Assembly: GCA_937873135.1 (NCBI GenBank)
Contig: CALMVQ010000213.1
Coordinates: 1 to 64,000, forward strand
Reading direction: 5' to 3'
Length of the DNA stretch: 64,000 nucleotides
Source of the DNA: an uncultured Scytonema sp.
Lineage (GTDB): Bacteria; Cyanobacteriota; Cyanobacteriia; Cyanobacteriales; Nostocaceae
Both the position numbers and the translations under genes were made by a program. The notes under the pieces are model-generated. The model saw only the letters and a list, made by a program, of their open reading frames with translations, was not told the DNA's origin and searched no databases. This document shows, in pieces, positions 27,792 to 37,455 of this stretch. Positions within the stretch are counted from its first letter, which is position 1. Each line of letters starts with the position of its first letter.

Positions 27792-28928
27792 TTATGCCGC
27801 ATTTACCAATTGCTCTGAATAGATCACATGATGATAATAAGTTTGTAATTGGCGTGTGGCAGCTGCCCATCCCCATTTTTCAGCTTCTTGACGGGCATTT
27901 TGACGGATGATTTCTCGTTCTTGTTTCTGTTCTAAGAGTCTTATCGTTGCTGCTATTGCACTTTGAACATCTGCTTCTGGTTCAAAAAGATATCCATTGA
28001 CTCCGTCTGTCACAATGTCGGGAATACCACCAGAACGGGCGGCGACTACTGGACATCCAGCTGCCATTGCTTCTAGAAGCACCAATCCCAGTGTTTCTGT
28101 ACGGGAAGGAAAGATAAAGGCATCAGCACTGGCAAAAGCAGAAGCCAACTCTGTTCCAGTAAGATAGCCGACAAAATAAGCGTTTGTCCCAACGAAGTGT
28201 CTTTCCAATGCTTGGCGATGGGGCCCATCTCCTACCAATGCCAAACGCGCATTAGGAATTGCTTCTAAAATGAATTTAATTCTTTCAATTTCTTTTTCGG
28301 CAGAAAGACGGCCAACATACAGTAACAAATGACTCTCCGGATGATTTTGAGTCAAACGCGATCGCATTTCCTTGCTAGCCAACTCAGGATGAAATGTTTC
28401 TGTATCTACACCCCTTTGCCATAAATCTAACCTTTCAATGCCATGTGCTGCAAGTTCCTCTATCATGACTGTAGAGGTACATAAATTCAACGCTGCTTGG
28501 TTGTGTGCTGTTTTTAACAATTCCCATAGTAACCCTTCTAGCATTGCCAAACCGTAATGGTGCAAATATTTAGGTAAATGAGTGTGATAAGACGCCACTA
28601 AGGGTCTATTCAAAATTTTACTATAAAATATACCAGCTAATCCTAAAACTGCCGGATTTACCACATGGATAATATCTGGCTGGAAATCTTCTAATGTCTC
28701 GCCAATTGCTGGATGAGGTAATGCCAGTTTTAACTCTGGATAGAGTGGTAGGGGAAAACCAGTAACACCAAAGACTTTAGCTCCTTTGTGTTCGGTAATA
28801 CCACCATCGGGGGCAACCACCAGCACTTGATTGCCGTTACGCTGCAAATAATCAACTGTATGACGCAGGCGCGTCACAATACCATCAACCTTGGGTAAAA
28901 AGGTTTCGGTAAATAAGGCAATTCTCAT
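27792..28928 (-). CDS. sqdX: Sulfoquinovosyltransferase SqdX
   Basis: A 378-residue GT4 glycosyltransferase that transfers sulfoquinovose from UDP-sulfoquinovose to diacylglycerol, the last step of sulfolipid (SQDG) synthesis. Start MRIALFTETFLPKVDGIVTR, ASYHTHLPKYLHHYG, LYVGRLSAEKEIERI, and the nucleotide-sugar motif FIFPSRTETLGLVLLEAMA are all present. It lies 129 bases after sqdB on the same strand, the expected pair. It acts at the cytoplasmic side of the thylakoid or plasma membrane. Confidence 0.94.
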   Translation of the reverse strand: MRIALFTETFLPKVDGIVTRLRHTVDYLQRNGNQVLVVAPDGGITEHKGAKVFGVTGFPLPLYPELKLALPHPAIGETLEDFQPDIIHVVNPAVLGLAGIFYSKILNRPLVASYHTHLPKYLHHYGLAMLEGLLWELLKTAHNQAALNLCTSTVMIEELAAHGIERLDLWQRGVDTETFHPELASKEMRSRLTQNHPESHLLLYVGRLSAEKEIERIKFILEAIPNARLALVGDGPHRQALERHFVGTNAYFVGYLTGTELASAFASADAFIFPSRTETLGLVLLEAMAAGCPVVAARSGGIPDIVTDGVNGYLFEPEADVQSAIAATIRLLEQKQEREIIRQNARQEAEKWGWAAATRQLQTYYHHVIYSEQLVNAA

Positions 28929-29057
28929 AATTATCAGCTATCAGCTATGAGCTTGATTGTTAAAGATCGTGAAAATGAAAGTCTATATTTACGCATAGCG
29001 TGACAGACAGACAGTCGAACAGCTTGCTGGCGGCACGACTGCTGAAGTAAGTAAGTA

Positions 29058-30221
<1,164 letters not shown>

Positions 30222-30343
30222 TTACTCGCTGATAGCTAAATCTATCAGGTTTGTGTCCCCTCTTAACATCAAAGATTGCTTCCTAGGGAAGCAGGGAATT
30301 CCCGCAGAGAATAATTACTCACCTTGCGTCCTTGAACCACTGC

Positions 30344-30853
30344 CTACGCCTCAATTTTGTACTGTTGAGCAACATAGCCAAAAAAGCGGTAGTAATCGCC
30401 AAATTGTTGGCGATCGCATTGCCCTTGCCAGTAGTAGTTCACATGCGCGCGTGTCAGTTTTAGCGTCATTTCTACTTTGGTTTTGCCAACTTCTATTGTC
30501 AGCACCCCTGAAACTCCTTGGGCAGTCTGAAAGTTGGGATTGGTTGTTCTTTTCGTCTCGTCTTCATTGATCGACTTGGGTAGCTGATTGCCTGCCCAAC
30601 TTATCATCGAGACAGAACGATGGAGTGGCGATACAAAAGTGATGCCATCATCGTTTTCTGGTGGTGATGGAGAAATCCAATTACTTGGATATGGAAATTC
30701 AAAGCCATAACGCGAATTATGATAGGTTTTCCATGTCATCTCCGACTGTGGCATTGATGTACTACAGCTTGACAGAACAACCGATACGGCGATAGTTCTG
30801 GTGATCGCATAAATTTTTCGCTCCCAACCACTAGTTTTAACGGCAATAGACAT
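30344..30853 (-). CDS. Putative lipoprotein, PsbP/DcrB-like
   Basis: A 169-residue protein with a lipobox VVLSSCST near residue 29, so it should be lipid anchored on the periplasmic or lumenal side after signal peptidase II cleavage. The mature start, WKTYHNSRYGFEFPYPSNWI, has the feature common in PsbP-like and DcrB-like domains. It lies 128 bases upstream of sqdB and could share its transcript, but no functional link is evident. Confidence 0.72.
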   Translation of the reverse strand: MSIAVKTSGWERKIYAITRTIAVSVVLSSCSTSMPQSEMTWKTYHNSRYGFEFPYPSNWISPSPPENDDGITFVSPLHRSVSMISWAGNQLPKSINEDETKRTTNPNFQTAQGVSGVLTIEVGKTKVEMTLKLTRAHVNYYWQGQCDRQQFGDYYRFFGYVAQQYKIEA

Positions 30854-31041
30854 CTCCTTGTACCTTCTTGCTTGTTTTTAACATACTACTAAATGCCTTT
30901 TAATCTCTTTTTATCTGGTTTTTGGGTCACAGAGTAAAGAAATGTAACAAAATTGATGTTAAAACGTCTAACCATCTTGACAACAAAAAGCGCAGCATTT
31001 ATCGTAAGATACATACCCGGGTAAGACTGTTGAAAAGTTAT

Positions 31042-31392
31042 ATGCAGCCAACTAAGCAAAAGGTTACTTTATATTTGTCGCCTGACCTGCACAAAAGGTT
31101 GAAGATTCGGTCAGCAATCGATTCGGAGCCTATGTCAGATCTTGCCGAGCGTGCTTTAGGTTTTTACTTAGCAAATTCAGAGTTGGTCGAAGAAGTAGAA
31201 GCTTCACCATATGGAAGGTCTCACAAAGTTTATTCCTGTCCTAGTTGTGAAGGATCATTAGTAATGCGTGATGGGGAATTGGTTGCCTTGGGCAAACAAC
31301 CGGGAGTGATTAATAAAGATCATCTACCCATCGAGACAATGGAACAAGATGAAACACCTCAAAAAGGCGAGGAAGAGTTAGTTCCTTGTTAA
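31042..31392 (+). CDS. Ribbon-helix-helix/zinc-motif protein upstream of ycf46
   Basis: A 116-residue protein. Residues 1-50 resemble a ribbon-helix-helix DNA-binding domain (KQKVTLYLSPDLHKRLKIRS, then MSDLAERALGFYL). A CPSC pair (near 71-74) could bind zinc with other ligands, and the acidic tail ends VPC. I use the ATG at 31042 (MQPTKQKVT), not the frame's first ATG at 30922, since the upstream 40 residues are basic and unlike the family. It lies 90 bases before ycf46 on the same strand; this resembles the arrangement slr0373-slr0374 in Synechocystis, a stress-responsive operon. That match is from memory. Confidence 0.72.
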   Translation: MQPTKQKVTLYLSPDLHKRLKIRSAIDSEPMSDLAERALGFYLANSELVEEVEASPYGRSHKVYSCPSCEGSLVMRDGELVALGKQPGVINKDHLPIETMEQDETPQKGEEELVPC

Positions 31393-31482
31393 AAAGAACG
31401 GGCTTCATAGTTCCGCTATCTTTGCCAAAAGCCTAAAACCCATGTATGTACTCTCTGTTTAAGGTCTCAAGTAGGTCGATGT

Positions 31483-32997
31483 ATGAAAGAAGAGCTCAAT
31501 ATTTTAGTTCAAGCTCAATACCCTCTAATCTACCTTGTGACCTCCGAGGAAGAGCGAGCCGAGCAAGCGATTTTTACAATAGCCTCTTCGTCAAAGCCGC
31601 AGCGACGAGTATATGTTTGGACAGTAACTCACGGGATTGTAGAGTACGGCCAACCCAGGAATGTCACTCAGCATAACACGGTGTCTCCAGAGGCAGCAAT
31701 TGAGTGGATTATTCGGCAAAGAGAACCGGGTATATTTATTCTTAAAGATTTACATCCATTTATAGATGCGCCGGCGACAACAAGGTCTTTACGAGATGCG
31801 ATCGCCAGTTTTAAAGGTACGCAAAAGAACATCATGTTGATGTCGCCAATGCAGCAAGTCCCAATAGAGTTAGAAAAGGAAGTTGTCGTTCTTGACTTTT
31901 CCCTACCAGACATGGGTGACTTGAATAAAGTATTAACTCACCATATAGAGCAAAATCGTGGACGAAGATTGTCAACTGAAGCTAGAGAAAAGCTTTTGAG
32001 GGCAGCTTTAGGTCTAACTAGAGATGAAGCTGAAAAAGTATACCGTAAGGCACAGGTAACTTCAGGGCGTTTGACGGAAGATGAATTAGATATAGTTTTA
32101 TCTGAGAAAAAGCAACTCATTCGGCGCAATGGTATATTAGAATACATAGAGGAAGATTCAACCATTGATGCAGTAGGCGGACTGGAAGAACTGAAGAAAT
32201 GGCTGAAGCAACGATCCAATGCCTTTACAGAAAGAGCTAGAGAGTATGGATTGCCTCAACCAAAAGGGATGTTAATTCTGGGAGTGCCAGGTTGCGGTAA
32301 ATCGTTAATTGCCAAAACGACCTCTAGGCTTTGGGGCTTACCACTGCTAAGGTTAGATATGGGGCGAGTTTATGATGGTTCAATGGTAGGACGTTCAGAA
32401 GCCAATTTGCGGAATGCCTTGAAAACAGCGGAATCGATTTCACCAGCAATACTATTTATTGACGAGTTAGATAAATCATTTGCTGGAACGAGTGGTTCTT
32501 CGGACTCTGATGGTGGAACTTCCAGCCGAATATTTGGATCTTTCCTAACGTGGATGCAAGAAAAGAAATCACCAGTGTTCGTGATGGCGACAGCCAACCG
32601 AGTGGAACGTTTACCTGGGGAATTCTTAAGGAAAGGTCGCTTTGATGAAATATTCTTTGTAGATTTACCAACAGCTGAAGAACGTCAAGATATTTTCAAT
32701 ATTCACCTGACTAAGCGCCGCAAAGACATATCACGCTTCGATCTAGAACAACTGGCCAAGATGTCAGATGGATTTTCTGGGGCAGAAATTGAACAGGCGA
32801 TCGTTGCTGCAATGTACGAAGCCTTTGCCCAACAAGAACGGGAGTTCACCCAACTAGATATTATTGCTGCACTCAAAGCTACACTGCCGTTGTCACGCAC
32901 GATGCAAGAACAAGTTACAGCCCTTCGAGACTGGGCTAGACAGCGAGCAAGGCCCGCAGCATCCTCCGTTGCTGAATATCAGCGAATGGAGTTCTAA
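31483..32997 (+). CDS. ycf46: AAA ATPase, Ycf46 family
   Basis: A 504-residue AAA ATPase encoded also in some red algal plastids. The N-terminal 230 residues are family specific; the AAA module has Walker A GVPGCGKSLIAKT (about 267), Walker B ILFIDELDKSFAG (about 323), a second-region-of-homology ANRVERLPGEFLRKGRFDE and the C-terminal lid with SGAEIEQAIVAA. Its substrate is unknown; links to CO2 and nutrient responses have been suggested for relatives. It follows the RHH/zinc gene and precedes ycf35 by 138 bases. Confidence 0.9.
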   Translation: MKEELNILVQAQYPLIYLVTSEEERAEQAIFTIASSSKPQRRVYVWTVTHGIVEYGQPRNVTQHNTVSPEAAIEWIIRQREPGIFILKDLHPFIDAPATTRSLRDAIASFKGTQKNIMLMSPMQQVPIELEKEVVVLDFSLPDMGDLNKVLTHHIEQNRGRRLSTEAREKLLRAALGLTRDEAEKVYRKAQVTSGRLTEDELDIVLSEKKQLIRRNGILEYIEEDSTIDAVGGLEELKKWLKQRSNAFTERAREYGLPQPKGMLILGVPGCGKSLIAKTTSRLWGLPLLRLDMGRVYDGSMVGRSEANLRNALKTAESISPAILFIDELDKSFAGTSGSSDSDGGTSSRIFGSFLTWMQEKKSPVFVMATANRVERLPGEFLRKGRFDEIFFVDLPTAEERQDIFNIHLTKRRKDISRFDLEQLAKMSDGFSGAEIEQAIVAAMYEAFAQQEREFTQLDIIAALKATLPLSRTMQEQVTALRDWARQRARPAASSVAEYQRMEF

Positions 32998-33135
32998 AAA
33001 GCTTTCCCTGCTAACACAGGGGGAAAGGCTAGCGCCAAATGCTAGCAGTTATGAAAAAACCGCGTAATATAAACGCGGCTTCGCCTAAAACAAACCGTTG
33101 TCCTTTTCTCAATCTTCTCTTTGGAGGAAACCCAA

Positions 33136-33486
33136 ATGTCTCATTTTAGCACTCTGCGGACCAAAATTACCGATGCTGAAATCCTCAAGTCTTCTTTGCG
33201 TGACCTGGGTATCACTGTGAAGACTGAAGCTGACGTCCGTGGCTACAATGGTCAGCGCGTTCGCTCTGATATCGTTGCATTATTGGAAGGCGAGTACGAC
33301 CTCGGTTGGTCTCGCAACAGCGATGGTTCTTTTGACCTTATCGCAGACCTGTGGGGCGTTGCTAAGAAGCACAACCAGACCGAACTGATCAACTCCATCA
33401 ATCAGAAGTACGCTGTTAACAAAACCTTGACCGAAGTCAAGCAGCGCGGTCTGCAAAACGCCAATGTCAAGTTGGTATTGCAATAA
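33136..33486 (+). CDS. ycf35: Ycf35 family protein (DUF1257)
   Basis: A 116-residue conserved protein found in cyanobacteria and some plastids. The start is MSHFSTLRTKITDAEIL at 33136, preceded by GGAGGAAACCC; the apparent TTG start 15 bases earlier would put the ribosome-binding site inside the gene. DVRGYNGQRVRSDIVALL and YDLGWSRNSDGSFDL are recognisable. In other cyanobacteria it is often followed by a DUF2997 gene and a ferredoxin gene; neither is here. Function unknown. Confidence 0.92.
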   Translation: MSHFSTLRTKITDAEILKSSLRDLGITVKTEADVRGYNGQRVRSDIVALLEGEYDLGWSRNSDGSFDLIADLWGVAKKHNQTELINSINQKYAVNKTLTEVKQRGLQNANVKLVLQ

Positions 33487-33591
33487 GTAATTTCTCTGCG
33501 CGTTCCCAGAACAGCACGGGTTAACCTAGTTATAGCAGTTAGCCCGCTTTTTTTCCCAACTGGGAATTATCCCAGTCCTTATTAGTTTTAG

Positions 33592-33622
33592 AACCCGGTT
33601 TCTTTCAGAAATCGGGTTTTTT
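33592..33622 (+). terminator. Rho-independent terminator after ycf35
   Basis: A 12-bp stem, AACCCGGTTTCT against AGAAATCGGGTT (one G-T pair), a three-base loop and then T residues. It lies 106 bases past the ycf35 stop and is the strongest terminator in the window. Confidence 0.85.
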
Positions 33623-34256
33623 ACCATTGTCTCACACGCTCGTTGCATTCGCCTTGAGGGAACACTAAGAAAATTACGGGCTATACACCAGACAGTGGAA
33701 AATGCTGGACAACTAGTACTTACACTGAAAATATAGCCAGATCAAGTTTTAACTGACTACGTTAATTGGGTGATGACACCTATGAGTGCTTTCTGTGCTT
33801 GTAGCTCTGTCGTTGAAAGCCTGAAAACCCAATTTCATAATTGGATATTTCTGTCAATGCTTAAGTCATATTAATTTTACTTTTTACTCAGCACTCGTTA
33901 CTCAGCAATGCCAGTCGCCTCAATTTTGGGAACCAAAGCACGGCGCTGGCTCCTCAGCACTGTTTTGGTTATACGGCTTGAGCCGTTGCCAAGGGTATCG
34001 CACGAGTTGAATCAGGTAGACTGCTCTTAAGCCATAATATTGTGTCTGATAAAATACTGAGGACTGACATTCGGCAATCGAATGAGTATGATATGAGACA
34101 TTTAATACCGTTTAAGTTGAGGGTGAAGCGAACCTGTCATCTCAAATCCGAAATCCGTCTGGGAAAGTTTGCTCTGTCGGGAAACCCTCCGACTCTTGCG
34201 AACTCTCTGCCGCAGCGCTATGGCAACTTTCCGCAAAATCTAAAATTGGTTGAGCC
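33623..34256. other. Long intergenic gap before aldehyde dehydrogenase
   Basis: No convincing gene. It includes an STRR-like tract (about 33880-33905) and, at 33909-33953, a copy of the palindromic element that also occurs at 43763-43820 (both run GCCAGT...GGGAAC...CTGGCTC). A short frame at 34042-34272 has no ribosome-binding site and no recognisable sequence. Confidence 0.5.
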
Positions 34257-35672
34257 ATGTCCAAACCAATAGAAGTCCGCAATCCCCGCACGGGTAAATT
34301 TGACTACGTGATTGTACCACCACCGCAGAAGTTGTTGGCACTACAATGCAATCGTTTACGGAGGTTTCAAGCGAGCTGGAGACAACTTGGGATCGCAGGG
34401 CGAATTACCGCTCTACAGCAGTGGAAGCAAGCGATAAAATTATTACAAGATAAACTCACAGAAGCATTAGTTAATGACACGGGAAGATTGTCTATCTCTG
34501 TACTGGAAATTGATTCCTTACTAAACTGTATTGAACACTGGTGTAAATTAGCGCCTGATTTGCTGCAAGAATCTCAACAAGACACGGCAATTTCTTTTAT
34601 CCAACTGCATCAAACTGTCGTTCCTTACTCTTTAGTCGGAGTGATTAGCCCGTGGAATTTCCCTTTACTGCTCTCAACAATTGATATCATTCCGGCATTA
34701 TTAGCAGGTTGTGCTGTAATTGTTAAACCGAGTGAGATTGCTCCCCGCTTCATGACACCTCTACTCAAAGCACTGAATACAGTCCCAAAATTACGCGATG
34801 TGTTAACTTTTGTTGAAGGAGGAGACGAAACAGGAGCAACTCTGATTGAATGTGTAGATCTGGTTTGTTTTACTGGAAATCAGGCAAAAGGGCAAAAAGT
34901 TGCAGAAGCAGCAGCGAGGCAATCTATTCCGGCTTTATTGGAATTGTCTGGGAAAGCTCCGGCGATCGTCTTACCGTCAGCTAACTTGGACTTAGCAACC
35001 TCAGCAATTTTGTGGGCTTCTGTCTTCAACACCGGACAATCACACCTGTCTATTGAGCGGATCTACGTGGCTGAATCTATTTTTGAAGAGTTTGTCGAAC
35101 GACTCGTCATCAAAGCGCAACGCCTCAGGCTTGCCTACCCTACAATTGAAAGTGGTGAAATTGGTCCAATTATTGCAGAAAAACAAGCAGCAATTATCAG
35201 TGATCATCTCCTCGACGCATTGGAGAATCAAGCAGTGATACACTGTGGCGGTGAAGTTGAGAATAATGGAGGAGGTTGGTGGTGTCGCCCTACAGTTATG
35301 ACTGCTGTCAACCATTCCATGAAAGTGATGACAGAACAGACATTTGGACCAATTATGCCTATTATGTCTTTTTCTACAACTGATGAAGCACTTCATTTGG
35401 CGAATGACTCAATTAATAAACTGAGTGCTGCTGTTTTTGCCTCGTCGGAAGTAGAAGCACTGGGAGTTGCCCGCCAAATAGATGCAGGTGCTATCAGTAT
35501 CAACGATGCTGGTCTTACCGCTATTATGCATCAGGGAGAGACAAATTCCCGCCAATTCTGGGATTTGAGTGGATTGCGCAGTTCGCCAACAGCGCTGAAA
35601 CGTTTTATGCGTTCAAAAGCCTTTTTGGTGAAAACAACCCCTGCGATTGACCCTTGGTGGTTTGATAATTAA
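34257..35672 (+). CDS. Aldehyde dehydrogenase family protein, catalytic Cys replaced
   Basis: A 471-residue ALDH-fold protein. NAD-binding and general motifs are in place: GVISPWNFPLLL, IVKPSEIAPR, FTGNQAKGQKV and the catalytic-base Glu in LLELSGKAPAIVL. The nucleophile, normally Cys two residues after Gly-Gln, should be in FNTGQ-x-C; here it reads FNTGQSHLS, so His263 stands at the Cys position (codon CAC). The frame is otherwise intact, with EQTFGPIMPIMSF and the C-terminal domain. It may be inactive, or do a non-oxidising reaction. Confidence 0.88.
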   Translation: MSKPIEVRNPRTGKFDYVIVPPPQKLLALQCNRLRRFQASWRQLGIAGRITALQQWKQAIKLLQDKLTEALVNDTGRLSISVLEIDSLLNCIEHWCKLAPDLLQESQQDTAISFIQLHQTVVPYSLVGVISPWNFPLLLSTIDIIPALLAGCAVIVKPSEIAPRFMTPLLKALNTVPKLRDVLTFVEGGDETGATLIECVDLVCFTGNQAKGQKVAEAAARQSIPALLELSGKAPAIVLPSANLDLATSAILWASVFNTGQSHLSIERIYVAESIFEEFVERLVIKAQRLRLAYPTIESGEIGPIIAEKQAAIISDHLLDALENQAVIHCGGEVENNGGGWWCRPTVMTAVNHSMKVMTEQTFGPIMPIMSFSTTDEALHLANDSINKLSAAVFASSEVEALGVARQIDAGAISINDAGLTAIMHQGETNSRQFWDLSGLRSSPTALKRFMRSKAFLVKTTPAIDPWWFDN

Positions 35673-35816
35673 GTAGGTAAATAAACGCAACCGCGCTAGA
35701 AATTACTAATGAGGAATGACAAACAACAGCCTTAATCAATTTGTTTATTTGCCCTCTGCTTATGTGGTATCGCAATTTTACATGAGTCGTGAAGATTATT
35801 TTGGGAATGAACCGCC

Positions 35817-35875
35817 TTAGCGAAGCCATGCCCGAAGGGCTTTAGACGCCTTCGCGCAGCGTCTCCCCTTGGGAG
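35817..35875. repeat. 59-bp palindromic element inserted in another repeat
   Basis: GAATGAACCGCC (ending 35816) and AAGAACGCCAAG (starting 35876) would join into a dispersed repeat that also exists uninterrupted, on the minus strand, at 16573-16612. Between them sits a 59-base palindrome-rich sequence with GCCCGAAGGGC and CTCCCCTTGGGAG. Confidence 0.7.
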
Positions 35876-35963
35876 AAGAACGCCAAGAAAACAAAGAGAG
35901 AGAATTTCACAAATGATTTAGGATTGCTATAGATAATACAATTAACAACTATTCATTAAAGGT

Positions 35964-37358
35964 ATGACAAAAGCGGATAAAATAAATTTCTCGACTCCTA
36001 GCGGTTTTACAGAATTTCTTCCTGGTGAAAAGCGTTTAGAATTATATTTACTCGATACTATCCGTAGGGTTTTTGAAAGCTATGGATTTACCCCTATAGA
36101 AACTCCAGCAGTAGAACGTTTGGACGTTTTACAAGCTAAAGGCAATCAAGGTGATAACATCATTTATGGTATTAATCCCATTTTGCCACCGAATAGACAA
36201 GCTGAGAAAGATAAAGCAGGTGAAACAGGAGCGGAAGCTAGGGCATTAAAGTTTGATCAAACAGTTCCTTTAGCGGCGTATATTGCCCGTCACTTAAATG
36301 AGTTGACTTTTCCCTTTGCTCGCTATCAGATGGATATTGTTTTTCGCGGAGAACGGGCAAAAGATGGACGTTATCGGCAGTTCCGTCAGTGCGATATTGA
36401 TGTTGTTGCTCGTCGCGAACTTAGCTTGCTTTACGATGCTCAAATGCCTGCCATTATTTTTGAGATATTTGAAGCAATTAATATCGGTGATTTTCTAATT
36501 CGCATCAATAACCGCAAAATTCTCACGGGTTTCTTTAAGTCAATGGGAATTGAGGAAAACAAGATAAAACCTTGCATTGGTATTATTGATACCTTAGAAA
36601 AAATTGGTGAAGCGAAAGTCAAACAGGATTTAGAGAAAGAGAGCGTTTCCGGAGAGCAAACTCAAAAAATTATCGACTTTATTAAAATTAACGGCACAGT
36701 TGATGAGGTATTAGATAAGCTCAAGCACCTAGCTGAAACTATGCCAGAAGCTGAGGAATTTAGTACTGGAGTTACAGAGATAGAAACAGTTGTTGCAGGT
36801 GTTCGCAATCTCGGAGTTTCGGAAAAGAGCTTCTGTATTGATTTATCTATTGCTCGCGGACTTGATTATTACACGGGAACAGTATACGAAACAACTCTCA
36901 TCGGACATGAAGCTTTAGGGAGTATATGCTCTGGCGGTAGGTATGAAGAATTAGTCGGGGTATTTTTGGGTGAGAAAATGCCTGGAGTTGGTATTTCGAT
37001 TGGCTTAACCCGCTTAATCTATCGGTTATTGAAAGCTGATATTTTAAGTTCCTTTGCCGTTACTCCCGCACAAGTCATGGTGATGAACATACAAGATGAT
37101 TTGATGCCTGTTTATTTGAATGTGTCTCAGAAGCTGCGTAAGATAGGAATTAATGTTATCACTAACTTTGAACAGCGAGCTCTCAGCAAACAATTTCAAC
37201 TAGCTGAAAAACAAGGCATTCAATTTTGCGTAATCATCGGTTCTGCAGAAGCAACTGCACAAAAGTCCTCTCTCAAAGATTTAAAAACTCGAGAACAAGT
37301 CGAAGTACCTCTGGAAAATTTAGCTGAGGAAATCAAAAAAAGGCTTGGGCATGAATAA
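35964..37358 (+). CDS. hisS: Histidine-tRNA ligase
   Basis: A 464-residue class II aminoacyl-tRNA synthetase charging tRNA-His. Class motifs are visible: motif 1 near IETPAVERLDVLQ, motif 2 in FRGERAKDGRYRQFRQCDIDVV, the histidine motifs GLDYYTGTVYET and CSGGRYEELVG, and motif 3 in GVGISIGLTRLIYRLL. The C-terminal anticodon-binding domain (about 370-464) follows. It is a single gene, converging on the kinase gene at 37456. Confidence 0.95.
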   Translation: MTKADKINFSTPSGFTEFLPGEKRLELYLLDTIRRVFESYGFTPIETPAVERLDVLQAKGNQGDNIIYGINPILPPNRQAEKDKAGETGAEARALKFDQTVPLAAYIARHLNELTFPFARYQMDIVFRGERAKDGRYRQFRQCDIDVVARRELSLLYDAQMPAIIFEIFEAINIGDFLIRINNRKILTGFFKSMGIEENKIKPCIGIIDTLEKIGEAKVKQDLEKESVSGEQTQKIIDFIKINGTVDEVLDKLKHLAETMPEAEEFSTGVTEIETVVAGVRNLGVSEKSFCIDLSIARGLDYYTGTVYETTLIGHEALGSICSGGRYEELVGVFLGEKMPGVGISIGLTRLIYRLLKADILSSFAVTPAQVMVMNIQDDLMPVYLNVSQKLRKIGINVITNFEQRALSKQFQLAEKQGIQFCVIIGSAEATAQKSSLKDLKTREQVEVPLENLAEEIKKRLGHE

Positions 37359-37393
37359 GTTGCGATCGCAACTTCTCCCTTAGCAAAAGTATA

Positions 37394-37436
37394 GAGACGC
37401 GCTCATTAAGAGTTGAGGAAGCGACAGACGCGTCTC
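37394..37436. terminator. Hairpin between convergent genes
   Basis: GAGACGCG (37394-37401) and CGCGTCTC (37429-37436) are exact inverted copies between the hisS stop and the kinase stop, with a 27-base loop. It could end transcription from both sides, but has no T-tract. Confidence 0.35.
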
Positions 37437-37455
37437 CCACTCCTTGCTATTGTGA

